A stretch of DNA of 64,000 nucleotides from Puffinus mauretanicus. Its lineage: Eukaryota > Chordata > Aves > Procellariiformes > Procellariidae. The position numbers and the translations under genes are program-made. Numbering within the stretch: the stretch's first letter is position 1; each line of letters starts with the position of its first letter. Location of the stretch: NCBI GenBank assembly GCA_023333565.1, contig JAJKFH010000927.1, forward strand, positions 310,001 to 374,000, read 5' to 3'. Below the pieces are notes generated by a model. The model was given only the letters and a program-made list of their open reading frames with translations. It had not been told where the DNA came from and did not search any database. Shown here one piece after another: positions 39,336 through 51,379 of the stretch.

Positions 39336-39524
39336 ATGTTCAATCTAGCAGCATACAAAGTTGAAAACGGAGAAATGAAACCCATACCTCTGCGCAACCC
39401 TAACTCTGCCCCTCGCATCCCACCCTCAGAGCTGGCCAGAGTCATGAGAGAGAGGGGCAAGACATTGGGCAGTCTGCCTCTACCTGGAAAGGATCAAATG
39501 GAAAAATTACTGTGTGCGTCCTGA
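39336..39524 (+). other. Coding-like ORF of unknown identity; candidate alternative terminal exon or retrocopy fragment
   Basis: A 62-codon frame from ATG (39336) to TGA (39522-39524). I do not recognise the protein. It reads as real coding sequence: mixed composition with a proline-rich block NPNSAPRIPPSEL followed by the basic stretch ARVMRERGK, codons GC-rich in third positions (CTG, GCC, ATC, AAG), and locally higher GC than the AT-rich flanks. An acceptor-like CTTCCAG ends at 39334. The base after it plus the AG carried from PARD3B exon B would give an Arg codon, after which ATG is in frame, so a splice from exon B would be frame-compatible and would end PARD3B with a new C-terminus. There is no adjacent poly(A) tail; an AATAAA lies at 40917-40922. 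Alternatives are a fragment of a processed pseudogene or chance. Confidence 0.4.
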
Positions 39525-42500
39525 GAAACTAAATGGCAAATGTAAGCTATGTGTAAGCCTGAGAGGAGAGTAAAAAGGGTCCAGAGTTTTGAAATTTAGC
39601 AAAGGGAGCATTTTTTTACTAAAAAGCAGGCTAAGTGCTTGTCTTTTGGGCAGGTGTAGGTCGCTCCCATCCTGCTCAATCCAAAACCATAGGAATCCAG
39701 AGCTGAACAGAAAAGGCTTTGTTAAAAAAGGGCAAGTTAGGGTTGCCCAGGTATGTTACTTAGCCCTATATTTCTAGTCAGCCAGAAACTGAAGTTTTCT
39801 TTTTCTCAGTACAAAGTACAGTTGGCATTGCTCACTGTGCATCCATCTACGACACCTTTTATCACTGAGTAGCAAAAAAGCAATCCACTGCTCTAGGAGT
39901 GGGTGGTCCTTTACTCAGGAATGGTTATTCTTCAAGATGGATACTGTGGAGGCAGGGTAGAAATTGAATGAGGCTGTGTAATATCTACATACCCTTTGCC
40001 ACTATACCTTGTGTTACACTGGAAAGAGAATTATGGTCATGCATTGAAATATTTTGATTTACGAAGCATGGCAAGTACGAGTAAGCCATGCGCTCTCTCT
40101 TACCACATAGCCTCTTCTGCTTGGTGTCCTAAAATCATCTACACTGTTTCCCTGTCCTTTACTACCCTATGCCTCCTGAGACTGTCCTCTGACTCCTTTA
40201 CCTCTGGAATTTATTTTTTCTGAAACGTACCGTGAGGTCTTCCAAACCTTTGGCTGCAATCCGGTCACTGTTCCCCATAATGTTAAAACAGAAACTTAAT
40301 GTTTGGCAGCTTACTGTCCTTCCTGGCTGATCGAATTTAACTGTTGTCAGAAATCTGACTGGCATTGGCAAGTACAGCAGAGGTTCAGTGGCTCCTGGGG
40401 GCTCTCAGTAGAGTGTCCTGCTCATGGGAGCAGGGCAGTCCAGAAACCCCTTTGGCCACCAGTTCCACAGGAGTGGAAATTGTGCCACTGGAGTTACGCT
40501 TGTACTGTGTTTTTTGCTCCTGATACTATTTGCGGTTTTCTTCCTCAGAAAGGACAGATACGTACTGCATGCTCACTATGCTAACTAGGGAAAATGTTGA
40601 GTACCTGGACCTCCTGGGATATATTTAAATGAGCCTTGGTTTTATTTCCCACCTATATGGGGGAAAAACAATCTACAGGTAGCATTCAAGAAAAACTACT
40701 TTACAGATGGAGTTCAAAGTGCTATTTCCCAGGAACCCCTCATCCAGATCCTTCCAACTTTGGGACCCTAGCCCTATCGTTCACTTCTTGTGGAAACCCC
40801 AGAGCATTTTAGAGCATGTCTAAACAGAAGGAAGTTGTCAAACTTTTACCGGAGCAGAGCTGCTGCTGCCATGTAATGTGTGCATGCTTGTTCGAGGCCA
40901 TGCATTCTTTAGCAGAAATAAATTCTGTCTGGAATGGTCACAAATCTGCCTGCGTGCATCCTGCCTGCTAGGGTTTGCATTTGGATCACCTCACTTATTG
41001 ACAGATGTGTAAAATTTTATATACTGCACTCCCACAACTCCCTTGTGACTGTCCTGCTGCAGATGCTGGTGAGCCTGAGTTTTGGCAGCTGTGTTAAGCA
41101 TTCGTATGCATTCAGGTTTTTGGTTTTTTTTTTTTTTTTCCCCTCCAGCCCTGTCTTTTCTTATGTGATATATTATTGCATGGAATTATTTTACGTTAAT
41201 TCTGCCTATTTATTGGTAATGTCCTATTCTTTCAGTCATTTGGATGCAAATGCAAAAGATAGATCCCTGGAGAAAGAGCAGGTCTGTTACTGGAAGATGA
41301 GACCATACCAGAGGATACAGAGTGAAATGCAGATGGTGTTGTCAGCCTCTTAAATGTACAAATAAAGACAAAATGAGATCGTCCATGCAGCTGGAATGAA
41401 ATCATATGGCCTTGCATGTGTTCCTGCCATAGCGTATTTCCTAGTGTGAGCAAGAGATGCTAAATTTTGTCTTATGCAGGATGTTGTTTGACCAAAAGCT
41501 CATATTTGCTCCTTTAATCAGCAGCAGAATAATGTGTGTATGCATTAACTTTTCTCGGCGCAATAGTTTTTTAACAAAACACCATTTAATTTTAAATGCT
41601 AATATGTGTGTGCGGTCAGTTAAGAAGCCAGAATTGACTATAGGGCTGGTAAGCTCCAAGAAAGAGAGAGGGAGATCATTACACTGCTGCTCATAGATAG
41701 CTATTTGTGAACCAGCTGATAATGTGCAAAATTAAGATTTCGTAAGTGGCATTTTAAATGAATGGCTAATGGCTGAAGATTAATTAAACAGTCAGAGTTG
41801 TTCAAAAGAAAAGCTGTTAAAATCTTGTTTATAGGCCAGTCACTTCCATACTTAAAGTGCAAACCCTAATAGCATGTGGTATTTCCATTTAGAAGGCAAG
41901 CAATGTAACTAGGATATTTTCCTTGAACAAGGAAATCTACCTTACTGGATACGTAGCATGGGTGGATAGATGTAGCCTTGTGTACTGTGTTTTATTCTTC
42001 CTAATTAATAGTTGTCTAGTAGCAGTACAGACAGAGAAATGCTTTTCCTCTGAGAATTTGGTAATCTTAAATAAAATTGCTAAATCTTATTTTAATTAAA
42101 GTGTAAGGGACATGGTTAAATCTGATGTCGTTCTATTTTCCCACTACTCTCCAGTAGTCCGTTCGACTTCATATACTTTAGGGTTTTCAAAATGCCCAGT
42201 TTTTCATTGCTCGAGGTTGTCTTCTGTCAGAATGAGTCTCTTTGGCCCCATCATTAGCCTTGCAGAGTTGCTCTAGCTAAGAAAAGAAAAAAAAAGGTAT
42301 GTTTTCGGTCAGCTTTATTCTGCACTGCAATTCTGGCTAAATGATGAATGTTAACCTAGTCCTATTTCCCTGATTGAAGAGAAACAACAAGCAGAAGGTC
42401 GTTATGCTGCTCACAGTTGTGAGGCTTGTCCTTCCAGCAAGTCCTTTGCCAAGAAACTGTTTGTTTGTCTTTTGTTTTCCCTTTCTCTCAGCCCAGTTCC

Positions 42501-45500
42501 CAATCTTTTTGTTAACTATCTGCTGGTTTTCCCCCTGCTTCCCGACACAGTACTTTTGCCTTACCATCTCCTAGCTTCTGGATATGCAAGTAGTTCCAGA
42601 GAAAGGCCTGGTGACTTGGCCTCGTGCAAGCTTTGCTGTGTAGCCCACTGTAAGATGAATCAACGGTGCTGACCTCAGGGAGCTCGCACTCTATCCAAGC
42701 CATGGCTTTCAAAAACTCCTAAGTTTTTTCCTAGCTGCTATTAGTTAAATGGAAGAAAGGGATTCTTTCTTTCATTGTAGAGATAATCTTGGTTTAGTAA
42801 AACTGACCAGTAGGTGAGGTATCCCCCAGGTCTGCACATACTAAGAATCTGTCTTTTTTGGAGGCGGAAGAGGTTGGACATGAGGAGCATAGACCAACTC
42901 ATGTGTGTGAGCATCCGTATGTTCAGGCTCCAGGTGATGACATGAGCTCACAGCAAGTTCTGTCCTGACTTTTCACTTTGTTGAGATAAATTAGTGGCTT
43001 CTGGTCAAACTGTTTTTAAAAAATAGGCAACGTTTAGTGGGAGGCAAAGAATCCTTTCCCAGAAATATTAAAGTAATGGACAAAGGGTTCAGTTTGGAGG
43101 AGAGGGAAAAAAGGGCTATCACCGGACTGCTTCAAAACGCTGAGTAGTTCCAGTTAAGACAGCAGTGGTATCTGTCTAATAAGGATGAAGAAGTAACTCT
43201 TAGATGTGACAGGGAAAATGGACATAGACTGACTGGAGCCATGAGAAATGTTTTCGCAGTGTCTTCGCTTCTGTTCGAGGTTATCCAAGGTCAGTGGGAC
43301 CTGTGCTAACACGTTCCTCTGAGCTACAGGTAAAGCAATCCCCAGCCCCACTCTTCATTAAGCAGTGAGGAGCATAACTGAGTCCTGAGAGTCTTCAAGT
43401 GACATCCCACAGTTTCTCATACGTTCTCAAAATAAACAGTCGATCGGTTTTCTCAGTTCACCAGGACAAACTCTTACACCAGTTGAGATGACTGCAGCAC
43501 AGCGAACCATCGGGCACATCTCAGACCTGCCAGGTTACACTGCCACCAGGAGCAACACAGGAGCTCTGGTAGGGTTTTCCAGCGTGACTGCTCGTGTCTA
43601 GGCAAAGTGCTTATATGAGTGTGGTACTCATACAGCTTAAATGTGTGGTGCAAACCTTACAATGGAAACTGTTGTCTCTATGCATCCATAAGATGTAGGG
43701 AATTTTTGCCACATTTTGAGAAGATTGTTTATACACTGGTTTTTCTGCAGTCCCAGTTTACCTGGGGTTTACACTGGCAGATCTTTAAGTTTTTTCTGCT
43801 AATCTTAATTCTTCTGTTCCACTGAGTGACTTAGCTCTCAACATAATAAGATACAAAATCTCTAATGGGGCCACAGATCTGACCTCAGAATGAGTTGATG
43901 GGAACCTTCTCATGGAGGGTTCAAGCATCTAATAGCAGGATAAAACGACTGCTCCTAAAGAGTCCAGGACCTTTCTCCCTGCTTGTGTCAAGATGCCAGT
44001 GGTGAAACGTTACCCAAGCACTTAGTAAGCAGCATTGCCGATAGCAAGTATAGGTGGAAGCACGAACCAGATCTTTCAGTTAGCAGAAAACTGTAAGAAT
44101 TGATGTTGTCTGAAAAGCTGAAAATCACTCAATATTGTGCTAGCAAAAATATTGGGAGGACTGATGAGATGTGATGGAAATGGCTTAATAGGCAACAGGA
44201 TGCTGAATAAAAAGAGAATAATTGTGATTATTGTCTGACAGCTGTGCAGAGGATACAGTCGATGACACTCTGAAATGTGCTATTTTTCAATCCATGATCA
44301 CAGGTCTACTGGCACAGACCGTAATCCAAGGGGTCATAGTAAGGCAAGAAATAGTTTATTGTTTCATCAGCTCAGGTCTTCTGATGTAGTTAAGCTGGTA
44401 TATCCTCTGAACCTCTGTGACTGTCCTTACATCCCCGCAGGGAGACCTGGCACCACATGGAGTCCGCTGTGCTGTGGCTAAGGAGCAGTTTCTCTGGCAG
44501 GCCTTGCAGCAGCAGAACATTTGTTGACATTGATCAAGGTATCAGTATTGATCTTGGGATGGTCTAAGAGAATTGTCACTATTTTGTGGAGAGTGATGTT
44601 AGACTGTCATAGAAAAAGAAATAAATAACTTGTCTTAAACTACATTGTGGCCTGCATCTGAGAGAAAGTGAGGTCTTTCATTAGGACAGAGGGATGTGAG
44701 AAAATGATGTTGCTTCAGATAACCACGCTGGTTATCTTTTTTTATCACTAACTTGTCCTTGGTGTCTGGAGGCCATTTTTAGAAAGCAGTGGAGAGTGAT
44801 TGCATGAAAGATTTTATACTCTGCAGTTGCCTGCAAAACAGGTAGCTGCCTTCATTTTTTCATTCCACCAAGCTCAAGAGAGAAACAAAAAAACAACTCA
44901 TGATAAAAAAGGTGCAAGAGGAGTGAGTGTGAGATACCTTTAGAAAGTGCTAAAAATGAAATAAACGTAACATACTTGTAGAGCAATAAATGTCCTCTTG
45001 ATATTTTTTCCACCCCCCTTCCTTGTTTCTCTCCAGTTTCCTACTTGTGTACCGGTAGGTCAGTGTGACACCTTTCCAGTGTCACAGTCCTCTCCTGAAT
45101 CTGCACTCTGGCAGGTTGTTAGCCCCTTCCCTCCAGTGACTTGGAAGCAGTGAGGAGAAACGAGAAAGAGCCAACTAATGTTTTAACATTTCAAACAACG
45201 TCTTATTGTTCAGTCTTTGACCTATATTTATAGTTTAATTTCTTCATTCACTTAAAATTTTAATCTTAAATAAAATTTTTCGCCTAGTAGTATCTTAGGG
45301 GCATTTCTTCTCAAACCAGTATTAGCTAGAACGTGTCCTTCAGCTGTGGAGTTTATCTGTTATGAACACTTCTGCCCTTAGGCTTTGATGCCTACTTAGT
45401 CCTGGATATGGTTATTACTTTGTAAATGGGAATCAACAGCAACTGATCATTATAGTATTTACATAAAATGCATGGAAATCAATTATTTTGAGACTGGCCT

Positions 45501-47154
45501 GTAAGTTTAAGCATAGACCATGTTTCTAATGCAAGTGTTGTACATGGCCTGGCAATTAAAAAGTAAGCAATAACGCACATTCAGAGGGATGAAAACACAT
45601 TCAAAATGTGGTCTGTCTTGTGGGGAGGGGGCAACTATTTTCTATGCCTGAGTCACCATAATGGTCAATAATTGCCTGAAAGGACTGCTTTAATTGAGCA
45701 CTTGTATGCTGTAAGTGTGCTGCTAACCAGGGGACCTGGATTGCTTCTGCTTTACTCTTGGGTAATGACAGAGGAGGCCTTCTGCGGCTGGAGCCCCCGC
45801 TTTACGTATCAGCGGATACTTCCATAACATGGCAAAGGGGTGTGAGGTTGTGGAGGAGGGTTGGGGAACAGCATCAGAGTAATAAACCTGTTCCTAATTG
45901 TTATTGATTGTTAGTACACAAATTAGAAGCAGGCAGTCTGCAGTCCTTCACCTGAATAAGGTGTTGTTTTCTTCCTTTAACATCTTCTGCTGTTCCTGTC
46001 TGTGATTTGAAAAAAAACAGAAGGCAATTATTTTGTGCTTCTATATACAATGGCGATGTTTAAGCAGCAGCTGCTTCAGAGAGGGAGAGTAAAGGAGACT
46101 GGGGGGAAGGGATTGATCTTTTCTTCCTTTTCTCTGTAAATACCAGTGTCTGCATCAGTGGTGATGCTTTGACCTCTTTGCTATAGAGCTTGAAAAGTCT
46201 CTTGCGCTTAGTGACATGTTCTGGCTCCAAAACTGAATAGGCAGAAGTCTAATTCTCTTTCTTTGAGTGCTGCTACAAATAGATTATCAATCTAAATATG
46301 ACAAGTGCTTGAGAATTCCTCCCAAAATTTAGACTCATTAGTCTGAGTACTGGTATTTTTCTACATGTCTGTATGGCTTCCGAAATGATTAACAGTATTC
46401 CTTCATACCTTTTCTCCTTTAATCTGCACTCTGCCTACTATCTCATTACTATTAGCTATGGCAAATATACCAGATGTCTGAGCAGCTTCATTGTTCTGTT
46501 GTTTTTCTTTTCCAGACCCTAGTGCATAGATAGATGGTAATTTCTCTTTTGCGTTAAAACCTGCCTCTGAGGAATAAGATTACCAGTGTTCAGTCTTTGG
46601 CTGGTGGAGATACTGAGGTCTCGTATCTTCTGAATGCTTTGTCTCGGTGTTTCTACTAGCTCAGTGCATTTATAGTGGAGGTCTGTTCTTCTGTAATGCC
46701 CATGGAACCTTAAATTAATGTCCCTGACTTTAGGAAAACAATTTTAACATGTTTTCTAAATGTTTTCTTTATTCCCAGGACTTAGAAATGGTACAAAAAG
46801 ACACCTGCTCTTCCAAGTGGGTGGAAATTGAAAACCGTGCCAAGAAAAATGCTCTTTCTCAGAAAAGATTCAAAATATGCATTGTTTAAAGTGTGGTCTA
46901 AACAGAATAGATTATGTAAGGTTCGTAGGCCCGTGTTTGGGATGAGATCACTCGCTCATGGGTCCATAGGTTCTCTACTAACAATACTTAGTGGTTATAT
47001 CTAAAAAGCAATGAATGATGGTTTCCCCATCGACTTTGAAAAAGATAGTTAGGAAGCTATAGGCACTGAATCAGCACAGCTCCCTTCAGTTCTACATAAG
47101 AGCCACTGTTGTGCTTGAGTAACACAACGATGGCTCCAGACCTTTAAGAAAACG

Positions 47155-47750
47155 TGTGCTGGTTTGGCTGGGATAGAGTTAATTTTCTTCATAGCAGCTA
47201 GTATGGGGCTATATTTTGGATTTGTGCTGGAAACAGTGTTGATAACACAGGGATGTTTTCGTTCCTGCTGAGCAGTGCTCACCCAGAGTCAAGGCCTTGT
47301 CTGCTTCTCACCCCACCCCACCAGCGAGCAGGCTGGGGGGGCACAAGAAGTTGGGAGGGGACACAGCTGGGACAGCTGACCCCAACTGACCAAAGGGACA
47401 TTCCATACCATATGACGTCATGCTCAGCATATAAAGCTGGGGGAAGAAGGAGGAAGGGGGGGGACGTTCGGAGTGATGGCATTTGTCTTCCCAAGTAACT
47501 GTTACGCGTGATGGAGCCCTGCTGTCCTGGAGATGGCTGAACCCCTGCCTGCCGGTGGGAAGGAGTGAATGAATTCCTTGGTTTGCTTTGCTTGCGTGCG
47601 CGGCTTTTGCTTTACCTATTAAACTGTCTTTATCTCAACCCACGGGTTTTCTCACTTTTACCCTTCTGATTCTCTCCCCCATCCCACGGCGGGGGGAGTG
47701 AGCGAGCGGCTGTGTGGGGCTTAGTTGCCAGCTGGGGTTAAACCACGACA
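47155..47750 (+). mobile_element. ERV solo LTR, plus orientation, same family as 31725-32319
   Basis: A 596-bp unit beginning TGTGCTGG and ending CCACGACA. It is collinear with the inverted copy upstream, with about 20 differences counted by eye (about 96-97% identity). It keeps the CRE palindrome TGACGTCA (47413-47420), TATAAA (47430-47435) and ATTAAA poly(A) signal (47618-47623), all now in the sense of PARD3B transcription. The flanking pentamers are AAACG and ACACA, which do not match, so no target duplication is visible. No internal retroviral sequence adjoins it. It could act as an intronic promoter or a premature polyadenylation site; the sequence alone does not show that it does. Confidence 0.9.
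47413..47435 (+). promoter_or_regulatory. LTR core promoter: CRE palindrome plus TATA box
   Basis: TGACGTCA (47413-47420) is a full 8-bp cAMP-response/ATF palindrome, followed 9 bp later by TATAAA (47430-47435). The same pair with the same spacing is kept in the inverted copy (32038-32060). In element orientation this is the expected U3 promoter, so transcription would start about 25-30 bp past the TATA box, within the GA-rich stretch. Activity is inferred, not shown. Confidence 0.6.
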
Positions 47751-48456
47751 ACACATTTCTTTAAAATGGGTTAGGAAACAACGGATTGATTTACAGATAA
47801 CAAATGTGAATGTGTGTTTACTGGGAAGAAAAGTGACAGTTTACATCTGAATTTAGATAAACTTCCATAAATTTGGTAGTGGATGCCTCATTTCTGTAGA
47901 TGTAGGTAGTAATATGTGACAGTCACTGTATATGATAAGATCGCAGCAGTTGCCACAGTACATAAAAGGATACAAGAACAGATGAAATCATTAATGCTTT
48001 CATATCGTATCCTGTCTTATTTCCGGTAACATAGCATGCCTGGAACTTAATGGGGCATATCTTTTTAAGAATCAACAGGTATGATGTTCTGGAAAACATG
48101 AAAATCTGCAACCTTGCATGAGAGGCCAAAGCAATACGTTGGATCTGACTTTTTTTAAAAGTACAAATTGTGTCATTGGTATAGTTACATAAGCTAGAAA
48201 TTGTAAATTTATGTTGCACGATCTGCAAAGCAAATGATAGCACGTGGATTTGTATCTGCTGCTCAGAAAGAAGACTGATGTGCAAGTCCTGTTTCCATCA
48301 AAGTGACAAAATTTCTGTTGACTGAGGTGGGAAATTGGAACTGATTCCCCTGCCTGGTTCTCCCTGAAAGAATGATGAAGTGATGTTTTCTTTTCTGTTT
48401 TATAATTACTAGTTTCACAGCTAGATTATTGTAACTTGAGCTTCTTTGCCATACCT

Positions 48457-49360
48457 AGAATCATAGAATCGCTTAGGTTGGCAAAGACCTTTAAGATCAC
48501 CAAGTCTGACCGTTAACCTAACACTGCCAAGTCCACCACTAAACCATGTCCCTAAGTACCACATCTACACGTCTTTTAAATACCTCCAGGGATGGTGACT
48601 CAACCACTTCCCTGGGCAGCCTGTTCCAATGCCTGACAACCTTTTTGGTGAAGAAATTTTTCCTAATGTCCAGTCTAAACCTCCCCTGGCGCAACTTGGG
48701 GCCATTTCCTCTTGTCCTATCGCTTGTTACTTGGGAGAAGAGACCAACCCCCACCTCGCTACAACCTCCTTTCAGGTAGTTGTAGAGCGCGATGAGGTCT
48801 CCCCTCAGCCTCCTCTTCTCCAGGCTAAACAGTCCCAGTTCCCTCAGCCGCTCCTCATAAGACTTGTGCTCCAGGCCCTTCACCAGCTTCGTTGCCCTTC
48901 TCTGGACACGCTCCAGCACCTCCATGTCCTTCTTGTAGTGAGAGGCCCAAAACTGAACACAGGATTCGAGTGCGGCCTCACCAGTGCCGAGTACAGGGGC
49001 ACGATCACCTCCCTGCTCCTGCTGGCCACACTATTTCTGATACAGGCCAGGATGCCGTTGGCCTTCTTGGCCACCTGGGCACACTGCCGGCTCATGTTCA
49101 GCCAGCTGTCGACCAGCACCCCCAGATCCTTTTCCTCTGGGCAGTTTTCCAGCCACTCTTCCCCACGCCGGTAGCGTTGCCTGGGGTTGTTGTGACCCAA
49201 GTGCAGGACCTGACACAGCCTCATTAAATCTCATACAATTGGCCTCAGCCTGTGGATCCAGCCTGTCCAGGTCCCTCTGCAGAGCTTTCCTACCCTCAAG
49301 CAGATCAACACTCCTGCCCAACTTGGTATCGCCTGCAAACTTACTGAGGATGTAAGTCAT
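48457..49360 (-). mobile_element. CR1 LINE fragment (about 900 bp), minus orientation, reverse transcriptase end disabled
   Basis: The left edge AGAATCATAGAATCGCTTAG is the inverted 3' end. The minus strand encodes the end of ORF2 in pieces. Nearest the 5' truncation is [12 protein letters not shown], where CR1 normally has the reverse transcriptase catalytic box FADD, so one catalytic Asp is Gly. Next comes [16 protein letters not shown] and [14 protein letters not shown] in a second frame. Then [20 protein letters not shown] through [20 protein letters not shown] in a third frame (48539-48925). At least two frameshifts and the 5' truncation make it inactive. Its 3' UTR wording differs from the CR1 at 32699, suggesting another subfamily. 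Confidence 0.93.
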
Positions 49361-51333
49361 ACTTCCGCACGACTGTTTTTGTTAACCACTTTTATTACCT
49401 TTTGGCCTGTTCTTTGCATCATGCTATTGACTAAATGAGTTTTACATTTTTTTACCCCAAAGTTTAGAGCATAGAATACAGAAGAAATCCATACAAAAAA
49501 AGTCTGAAACATTAATTGGACTAGACTACAGCATTTAAAGTAACCTATTCTATCGTCCATTTACCTCCCACATGAAATGAAAACTCTATTTTGATCTGAA
49601 CTGTCACAGATAATTTCTGCACATAAAACACATCCAGAGACAGCTTTCAAATGGAGTTGTCACTTCTTATTTAGCAGACTGGGGACTCTCTATTGTTGTC
49701 AAACCCTCTTTGCAAAAGCATCACTAACATGCTGATTTGCACAGTTGTATGTAAGAGGAGGAATGGTCGCACAGCCTCCATGAAACAAAAAATTGTACAT
49801 AGGTGCTGGAATTCATACCTGCAGCTGAACACTTACCTACTGCTTAGGAGAAAATTCCTTTTTTTTTTTTTTAAATACTATTTTTAAGCAGATTTTCATA
49901 CTGTGTGCCGGTGTGGGGAGGGGTTGTTTTCAGTGTAACGAGGTTTTAGTGTGAATAGTGATGATTAACATTTAAAAGCTACTAATCAACATTCTGTTAT
50001 TTTCCCTGACCTCTATGGGACCAGAAGTTTGGCTTTAATTTCTTCACAAATTTCAGGAATTCTTAAGCAAGTGCACTGGGAATATCTCTGCACTGTGAGT
50101 ACAGAACTGCTGCCTCAGAGTGTATTCCAGCCAAGATGCTGAGGCAAGGCTGTAGGGCACTTGTTTCCAGACTGTTACTCTTACGGTGGCCAATGTGGCC
50201 ATCTGGTGAGGCCGGCTGGAAGACCCCGCTATGGCATCGCAGAAGAAGACAGCTTAAAAGTTGAGAACTACCATTCTTCAGACTTTATAACATTCAGCTT
50301 GCCCTCAAACATGATGTATTTTCATAAAATAAATTTGCCTCCTGGCCTCGGTTGTATTCTCATAAATTTATCCTGTTGGTATATACAGTTAAATAGTAGT
50401 AATGTATGCTTTTTATTTCATTTTCCTCTCAAGGTCGGAAAATTGACCAGGATTAGGGGGTGAAGAATTTGGTTAGTGTGATGAGTTGTCCTTTATTGCT
50501 GTCTCCACGACTACTCTATGCAGGATTAAACAGCAAAACACAAGCTGGCAGAGTGCTCTTCTGACCTAATTATGCATCATCACACAGATAGCAGACTATC
50601 TGCTGATCTATCTGATAAGCATGACTTTGTCAAATCCAGATGTATGTTCAGGAGTGAAAAGAGTGAAACACAGATGAGGTCCAAGAGCCAGGGTCCTGCA
50701 TTTTCTCCAGCTGCCTGAATCCTTTAGGTATCTTCACTGCTGCAGCTGGGGCTGGGGGGCAGGACTGGAGGGAGGGAAGCTGCCTGTTGCGGTGTGGAAT
50801 CTACAGAAAAACAAAACTAAAAGCTAGAGCATAAAACATTACTGGTCAAAGCCAATTACCTATTTTAAGGGCCATATCTTCTGTAATGAAGCAAGAGATA
50901 CAGACTGGAAATCACATTCTGATTTCTAAGCTCTATGCCAGAAGATTTGAGGTTCTTTGTTCTCAAAAATGTGTCTCAAAGTCCCTGCTGGAGAGGGATA
51001 TGATGGAGAGGGGGTTTCTCTGCTCCCACTTTGGCCTGTACATGTAGTGTATTCATGAATCAATTTTAATGGCTATCCCATGGGGAGCAGTGAATTAGAA
51101 GGGGAAAAAAGGGTAATTTTGTGCATTAATGGAGAATATACTTGAATGGAGAAAAATGAGGGAAGGAAAAGTCTTATGGTCACTGTGCTTAAGTTAGTGA
51201 TAATGCATATCCATGGGGTTTTAAACCTTGGCCATTGCAGAAAAAATACAGCCAATGGAAGCGATCTCTCCTCTTCCTTCTCTCAAATCTTGGTGGGCCA
51301 GCTTGCTTTCCTCTCTCCAGGTGGGACAAGTGT

Positions 51334-51379
51334 ACTGGATAGAGCATATCCATCTGGACTGGATAGAGCATATCCATCT
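51334..51379 (+). repeat. Tandem duplication of a 24-bp unit
   Basis: ACTGGATAGAGCATATCCAT and the following CTGG (51334-51357) are repeated from 51358 to about 51379. Two units only. Open frames reading through it repeat the same short peptide on both strands and are not genes. Confidence 0.9.

Noticed and set aside
48546..49227. Long plus-strand frames across the CR1 copy
   Set aside because: Antisense shadows of the CR1 ORF2 remnant on the minus strand.
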